The position numbers were made by a program, and so were the translations under genes. The notes below the pieces were generated by a model. That model saw nothing but the letters and a program-made list of their open reading frames with translations, had not been told where the DNA came from and did not search any database. DNA of 64,000 nt from Candidatus Phaeomarinobacter ectocarpi (GTDB lineage: Bacteria > Pseudomonadota > Alphaproteobacteria > CGMCC-115125): contig NZ_HG966617.1 of the NCBI RefSeq assembly GCF_000689395.1, positions 2,230,221 through 2,294,220 of the forward strand. Reading direction: 5' to 3'. Of the stretch, positions 60,019-64,000 are shown one piece after another; the first letter of the stretch is position 1, and each line of letters begins with the position of its first letter.

Positions 60019-61407
60019 CTACTCAGCCGCCATCGCAAGGCCGCGTCGGTCGGCGATCTCTGCCGCCACGCGGATGCCGGACTGCAGCGCCCCATCCATG
60101 TAGCCCTGCCACTGTGTTGCGGTTTCCGTCCCCGCCCAGTGGATGCGACCGCACGGTTCACGTAGCGCCGCGCCGAATGTGGTCATGACGCCCGGCGCCA
60201 TATGCGCCACATAGCAGCCCTTGCTCCACTCCTCGGACGTCCAGTCATTATCCACATAGTCGATAGGATTTTTGGCTTCCGGTCCGAAGAACTGGGTCGC
60301 AGAGTCAATCACCGCCTGACGGCGTGCGTTGTCACCGGCAGTCGAGTATTCGGCAGCCGCATCAGCATCAATGAAGCCGACAAGAATGCCGCAGGAGGCA
60401 TCCTCCGGAGACTGATCAAAGAACACGTTGCAGGGCATCAGGTCGCTCACGCCCATGCCGGACAGACCCTTGTCACGCCAGAACGGTTTGTCATAGGCGA
60501 CATGAACCTTGATTACGGTTCCCATCGGCATGCGCTGCATCAGATGATCCCGCCTGACCGGAAGCGAATTGGCAAAATTGATCCGGCTCGCCAGTGTCGG
60601 CGGAATGGCGATCACCGCTCTTTCGGCTGTCACGGTCCCGCGGTCAGTCACAATCTCCACATGCGTATCATGCTGGGTGATCGCCCGGGCGGGGGCCTCA
60701 TAGATGACCGGTGATTTCAGCTTCGCCGCCATCTTTTCTGTGATCTGATGGGCGCCGCCACGAAACTTGGCTTCCTGCGCGCCACCTTTGACGCCGAGCA
60801 GGATGTCCAGCCCTTCGCCGCCGCGGACATATTCGAGGAAATAGAGGAACGAGACATGCTTGGGCTCGCAGCACAAGAGTGACCGCGTGACCATGCGCAG
60901 GAACTCGCGCGTGTACTCGGTCCAGCAATTGGCTTGAATCCATGTTTCAAAGGTCTGACCGTCGAGACCAGCCGCGTTCCTGACACTCCACGGTGCGTCC
61001 GACGGCAAGGAGAATGCCAGCGCGTCAAGCTTCGACACGGTGCGCTGCAGGTCGAGAAGCGATACGAACGGCATCTTCGGCACATCACTGCTGGACAGCG
61101 ACTGCTTGCCTTTGAAGTCGAGCACCGACTTGCCCTGGCGGTATTGGTCAAACTTCTCAACACCATGGGTTTCAGCTTCCGCCAATAGAAGCTTCTGCTG
61201 CGGCCCCACCCACTGGCCACCATTATCGATCTTGTGACCGGCAATGTGTCCAGGCTTCAAACGACCACCGACACGGTCGCGGGCTTCCAGCACGCAGACA
61301 TTCAGCCCGCGCGCTTCCAGCTCAAGCGCCGCCTTGATGCCGGCCATGCCCGCACCCACCACCGCCACATCCACGGTGCGGTCGATTGTTCCTTGTTGCT
61401 CACTCAT
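60019..61407 (-). CDS. Flavin-containing amine oxidase
   Basis: A 462-residue FAD enzyme of the monoamine oxidase/polyamine oxidase type. FAD-binding GAGMAGI (17-23) and ARDRVGGRLKPG, the typical substrate-cage stretch, and C-terminal GRIHWAGTETATQWQGYMDGAL, whose WAGTE binds FAD. It would oxidise a primary or secondary amine to the aldehyde or imine with release of H2O2. Divergent from a TetR gene with a palindrome in between. Confidence 0.92.
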   Translation of the reverse strand: MSEQQGTIDRTVDVAVVGAGMAGIKAALELEARGLNVCVLEARDRVGGRLKPGHIAGHKIDNGGQWVGPQQKLLLAEAETHGVEKFDQYRQGKSVLDFKGKQSLSSSDVPKMPFVSLLDLQRTVSKLDALAFSLPSDAPWSVRNAAGLDGQTFETWIQANCWTEYTREFLRMVTRSLLCCEPKHVSFLYFLEYVRGGEGLDILLGVKGGAQEAKFRGGAHQITEKMAAKLKSPVIYEAPARAITQHDTHVEIVTDRGTVTAERAVIAIPPTLASRINFANSLPVRRDHLMQRMPMGTVIKVHVAYDKPFWRDKGLSGMGVSDLMPCNVFFDQSPEDASCGILVGFIDADAAAEYSTAGDNARRQAVIDSATQFFGPEAKNPIDYVDNDWTSEEWSKGCYVAHMAPGVMTTFGAALREPCGRIHWAGTETATQWQGYMDGALQSGIRVAAEIADRRGLAMAAE

Positions 61408-61476
61408 CAGCGAACCCTCCCACGAGATCCCGGCAGCCGGAATTAGCTTGCCCTCGGTTGACTGAGGATAATTTAG

Positions 61477-61488
61477 TAAACGCGTTTA
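61477..61488. promoter_or_regulatory. Candidate TetR operator
   Basis: TAAACGCGTTTA is a perfect 12-base palindrome in the AT-rich gap between the divergent amine oxidase and TetR genes, 36 bases before the TetR start. Likely site for the adjacent TetR. Confidence 0.65.
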
Positions 61489-61523
61489 TTTTAATCAAGT
61501 GGTTTTTGTGGTATCAGCACTCC

Positions 61524-62168
61524 ATGACCGATATCCGCCAGAAAACAGTGGCCCGCGGGCGTCCTCGCCGCACCCCATCTGACACAGCGCAGATGCGCGA
61601 CCGCATCAAGCGCGCCGCAAGAGACCTGTTCGCCCGGGACGGATATGAGGGCGTGTCCATGCGAAAGCTGGCCGCTGCTGCGGGCTGCGCCCCGGCAGCG
61701 CTCTATGCCTATTTCCCCAACAAGCGGGCCGTGCTGCGTGTTCTGTGGGAAGACATTTTTGGCGAGCTTGGCAACGAGCTGCGCCAGGCAATCGCAACGC
61801 ATCACGATCCTTTGGCTCAATTGCATACGCTGATGACCACCACGATCCGCTTCTGGCTGGAGCGGCCGGACGACTTTCGCGCCATCTTTCTGATCCAGGA
61901 CGAGCCCCAGGGGCCCGACGGCACTTACTTTGCCGATGAGGCCGGAGCGATGAGCAGCCTTGGACTTATCCGCGAAGTCGCCGGGACAGCCGTTGACGCG
62001 GGTCTGTTACGCATCCATGACCCGGATCGCATCACCAGCATTTGTATCGCCAGCATCAATGGCACGGCCCTGAACCTGATCACCATTCCCGAGTACGATT
62101 GGGGCGAAACACAAGCCGTCATTGATGACATCACGAACACAATCATCGATGGTCTTAAATCGGTCTGA
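61524..62168 (+). CDS. TetR/AcrR-family regulator
   Basis: A 214-residue repressor. HTH at about 22-68 (RDLFARDGYEGVSMRKLAA and APAALYAYFPNKRAVL). The ligand domain has TTIRFWLERPDDFRAIFLIQDEP, as in the TetR_C_33-like group (WHG-type). Divergent from the amine oxidase gene with the palindrome TAAACGCGTTTA between them, so it probably represses it. ATG 61524 is selected; the longer frame covers the operator. Confidence 0.9.
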   Translation: MTDIRQKTVARGRPRRTPSDTAQMRDRIKRAARDLFARDGYEGVSMRKLAAAAGCAPAALYAYFPNKRAVLRVLWEDIFGELGNELRQAIATHHDPLAQLHTLMTTTIRFWLERPDDFRAIFLIQDEPQGPDGTYFADEAGAMSSLGLIREVAGTAVDAGLLRIHDPDRITSICIASINGTALNLITIPEYDWGETQAVIDDITNTIIDGLKSV

Positions 62169-62266
62169 AACACCCGACCCATCGACATTGCAGGTGGTTT
62201 TCGCCATACTCCGCCCGCATTCAAACCCGGATTCTGACCCGGAATTTCAAGAAGGCTTTTGACCAG

Positions 62267-62494
62267 ATGTCCGACGAAAACCTGCCCGACCGCATCACTG
62301 TTCTGGCCAAGGAATTCACCCCTGCCGCGATGGAGTTTCACCGTCGCCACATGGCTGAAAAGGGATACCGTCTCGACGGCGGCATCACCCCGCGCCAGTT
62401 TCAGGTGACAGACGGTCTCGGCGATCCGGACATCCTGTTCGACGGCGACATGTATTACGCCGCGACCTTCGTCAAAAGCACTGTGGACGACTAA
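62267..62494 (+). CDS. Small hypothetical protein
   Basis: A 75-residue cytosolic protein that I do not assign. AGAAGG precedes the ATG at good spacing. Sequence is compact and protein-like (FTPAAMEFHRRHMAEKGYRLDGG; DILFDGDMYYAATFVK), with aromatic residues near the C-terminus. No signal peptide or helix. It has its own promoter gap and a strong terminator, so I consider it real. Confidence 0.7.
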   Translation: MSDENLPDRITVLAKEFTPAAMEFHRRHMAEKGYRLDGGITPRQFQVTDGLGDPDILFDGDMYYAATFVKSTVDD

Positions 62495-62553
62495 GCCGAC
62501 GACTGGGTCCACACCCTCCCGGTCCCTGATTTGACCGGATCAGTCACCTATCC

Positions 62554-62590
62554 AAAAAGGCAGCGACCGGAACCCGGCGCTGCCTTTTTT
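62554..62590 (+). terminator. Terminator of the small hypothetical gene
   Basis: 12-bp perfect stem AAAAAGGCAGCG with its complement, 12-base loop, six T residues. Sixty bases after the stop codon. Confidence 0.9.
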
Positions 62591-62729
62591 CGTTCTGACA
62601 GGCGAAAACCGCCGATTTCAGCCGGTCTGGATGATGCGGCAGATTAACCGTCATCGTCAGAAGCACTTGAAAATGCGAATAGCTCTCATTATTGTCTAAA
62701 CATCAACCGAGACTCGAGGGTTTCCGACG

Positions 62730-62936
62730 ATGTTTGTCTGCAGCTGCAATGCCTACCGCGATACCCAGATCGCCGACGCCGCCCGCAAGGGCGCCCGCAC
62801 GGCGTGTGAAGCCTATGAAGCGTTGGGCAACGGTCCCAATTGCGGCGGCTGCCTCGACACGGCGACCAAGATTGTTGACCAGGTACACGCGGCACGTACC
62901 GCGTCCCACGCCGCTTTCAGCAACGCGGCGGACTGA
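62730..62936 (+). CDS. bfd: Bacterioferritin-associated ferredoxin
   Basis: A 68-residue [2Fe-2S] protein of the BFD-like type. Cluster ligands Cys4, Cys6, Cys38 and Cys41 (CSC; CGGC). It delivers electrons to bacterioferritin to release stored iron. bfr is convergent, 114 bases away. The leader has an inverted repeat, ATGCGA-N5-TCTCAT, near 62671-62687, which resembles a weak Fur-type site; iron control is expected but not shown. Confidence 0.92.
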   Translation: MFVCSCNAYRDTQIADAARKGARTACEAYEALGNGPNCGGCLDTATKIVDQVHAARTASHAAFSNAAD

Positions 62937-63050
62937 CACCCATGTTTCTCTGGCGCGCCCAGCTTGAGCGAGACACCTGCGCAATAACGCGCCGCCGGGT
63001 TTCCGACGACGCGCTTAAGATCTCGCAAACCGATATGCCGGAAAAGAAGC

Positions 63051-63536
63051 CTACGCTTCTGGCCCTTTTGACTCGGTATGTAGCTGGACATAATTCTGCA
63101 GGCCCATCTTCTCGATAAGGCTCTGCTGGGTCTCGATCCAGTCCACATGTTCTTCTTCGCTCTCCAGAATGGATGCAAACAGGTCGCGGCTGACGTAGTC
63201 GCGCAGGTTTTCGCAATCCGCCAGCGCGTTTTTCAGGTCGCCAATGGCCTCCACTTCAAGCGCAAGATCGCTGGCAATCACCTCTTCCACATTTTCACCG
63301 ATGCGCAGCTGCCCGAGCGACTGAAGATTGGGCAGGCCTTCCAGAAACAGGATGCGCTTGATGAGTTCATCCGCGTGCTTCATCTCATCGATGGACGCGT
63401 CGTACTCATGTTCCCCAAGTTTCGACAGACCCCAGTCCTCCAGCATCCGCGAATGCAGGAAGTATTGGTTGATCGCGGTCAGCTCGTTTTTGAGAATCTT
63501 GTTGAGGTGGTCGATGACGACCTTTTCGCCCTTCAT
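63051..63536 (-). CDS. bfr: Bacterioferritin
   Basis: A 161-residue haem-containing ferritin. All ferroxidase ligands are present: Glu18, Glu51, His54, Glu94, Glu127, His130; haem ligand is Met52. Forms a 24-subunit cage storing ferric iron in the cytosol. Works with the ferredoxin encoded convergently. Start ATG 63536 with [15 protein letters not shown] is standard. Confidence 0.97.
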   Translation of the reverse strand: MKGEKVVIDHLNKILKNELTAINQYFLHSRMLEDWGLSKLGEHEYDASIDEMKHADELIKRILFLEGLPNLQSLGQLRIGENVEEVIASDLALEVEAIGDLKNALADCENLRDYVSRDLFASILESEEEHVDWIETQQSLIEKMGLQNYVQLHTESKGPEA

Positions 63537-63604
63537 TGCGGCTTATCCCTACGCATACTTTGGTGAATCGGGTTCCTAGCTTCGCGGCACCCTAGCACGC
63601 ACCA

Positions 63605-64000
63605 TCAGGCAAGTCCGGCGCGCTTTGCAAACACCTCGATCACCTCGTCGCCGGCTTCTTCCTGCACGAAGTGGCCCGCATTGGGGATCGTGTCGAAGGT
63701 CGCGCCGTCGATCATCGACGCCCACTGCTTGCCCCATTCCGGCGTGAACACACCATCCGCGTCGCCGAAGATCACATGCACCGGCTTGCCCGGTGTCTTG
63801 AGAGCTTCAAAGCAACGCTCCTGATCCTTGCCGTTGCCGGCCTCATATTCCCAGTTGGGAATGCACCACGGGAACCGTCGTGTCCCGGCCCGGCTCTCGC
63901 CACCGGCTGTAAAGGGCGCCTCATATGCCGCCCTGATTGCCGCATGATCAGTCTCCGGCCGGCGGGATGAGAGGGCCACAATGCCGCCGGATGGGAAGTA
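63605..64000 (-). CDS. Alpha/beta hydrolase, haloalkane dehalogenase-like, N-terminus outside window
   Basis: The visible 131 residues are the C-terminal part of an alpha/beta-hydrolase. FGDADGVFTPEWGKQW holds the acid region and PNAGHFVQEEAGDEV the catalytic His, both in haloalkane dehalogenase style. The nucleophile elbow lies beyond base 64000. The GTG at 63979 is internal, since upstream codons continue in frame to the edge. The closest type by eye is the HLD/DhmA group; ordinary esterase not excluded. Confidence 0.8.
   Translation of the reverse strand, partial: YFPSGGIVALSSRRPETDHAAIRAAYEAPFTAGGESRAGTRRFPWCIPNWEYEAGNGKDQERCFEALKTPGKPVHVIFGDADGVFTPEWGKQWASMIDGATFDTIPNAGHFVQEEAGDEVIEVFAKRAGLA

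Noticed and set aside
1-64000. CRISPR array, insertion sequence, prophage, integrase, toxin-antitoxin or defence cluster
   Set aside because: No regularly spaced direct repeats with unique spacers, no transposase or integrase motif, and no recognisable defence gene in any frame.

Overview
The window reads as ordinary chromosome of a GC-rich (about 60%), probably marine alphaproteobacterium. Pointers are a class GN sortase with its 'marine proteobacterial sortase target' partner, overlapping trmL and hemF, a cca / DUF6111-like / CoA-pyrophosphatase / DUF1285 block, a MoxR-DUF58-DUF4159 cluster, many TetR regulators next to lipid and xenobiotic enzymes, and an ScfR/RamB-type regulator divergent from isocitrate lyase. 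A Parvibaculales/Rhodobiaceae-like organism is my best guess; this is inference from gene content. I found no rRNA, no complete tRNA, no CRISPR array and no insertion sequence.

Layout. 1-2.7 kb: sortase target (cut by the window edge) and sortase. 2.8-3.6 kb: three hairpins, then an AT-rich island with one orphan membrane ORF. 3.6-9.0 kb: minus-strand genes, namely a GST, an SRPBCC/ArsR pair, a methyltransferase and a compact TetR-CMD-VOC-membrane-membrane operon. 9.0-11.4 kb: a Rieske gene that stops just after its second cluster loop and has no cytochrome b/c1 genes behind it, divergent from trmL-hemF. 12-15 kb: cca, DUF6111-like, CoA pyrophosphatase, DUF1285. 15.1-22 kb: MoxR ATPase, DUF58, DUF4159 and a large membrane protein in one operon. 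22-30 kb: acetyltransferase, TetR with divergent DUF1330-like gene, SDR, secreted proteins, pirin, Ca/Na antiporter, amidase, Nudix. 30.3-33.6 kb: flagellin-like protein, response regulator, Hpt-like protein, diiron protein. 34-36.7 kb: secreted trypsin-like protease and a TetR divergent from a ferric-reductase-like membrane protein across a cluster of palindromes. 36.9-45 kb: acyl-CoA ligase, 2-hydroxyacid dehydrogenase, two tandem EamA transporters, YHYH protein, two acyl-CoA dehydrogenases. 45-50.9 kb: ScfR-type regulator, isocitrate lyase, beta-lactamase-like esterase, DUF1028, GFA protein. 50.9-51.6 kb: GC-rich gene-free stretch full of hairpins. 51.6-57.5 kb: lipoprotein, Baeyer-Villiger-type monooxygenase, RraA-like protein, histidine phosphatase, GPH symporter, a hypothetical. 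57.6-64 kb: metE, amine oxidase with divergent TetR, small protein, bfd and bfr, and a partial haloalkane-dehalogenase-like hydrolase.

Themes. Fatty-acid or ring-derived acyl-CoA catabolism (ligase, two acyl-CoA dehydrogenases, SDR, monooxygenase) feeds acetyl-CoA to the glyoxylate shunt (aceA under an acyl-CoA/acetate-type regulator). Iron handling (bfr/bfd) and methionine synthesis (metE) are at the right end. Non-coding features of note are a three-member family of REP-like hairpin elements with compensatory base changes at 45.2, 52.4 and 54.8 kb, and a palindrome with 23-bp perfect arms at 36.0 kb. No single obviously new multi-gene defence or mobile system is visible. The best candidates for new biology are listed in the findings.
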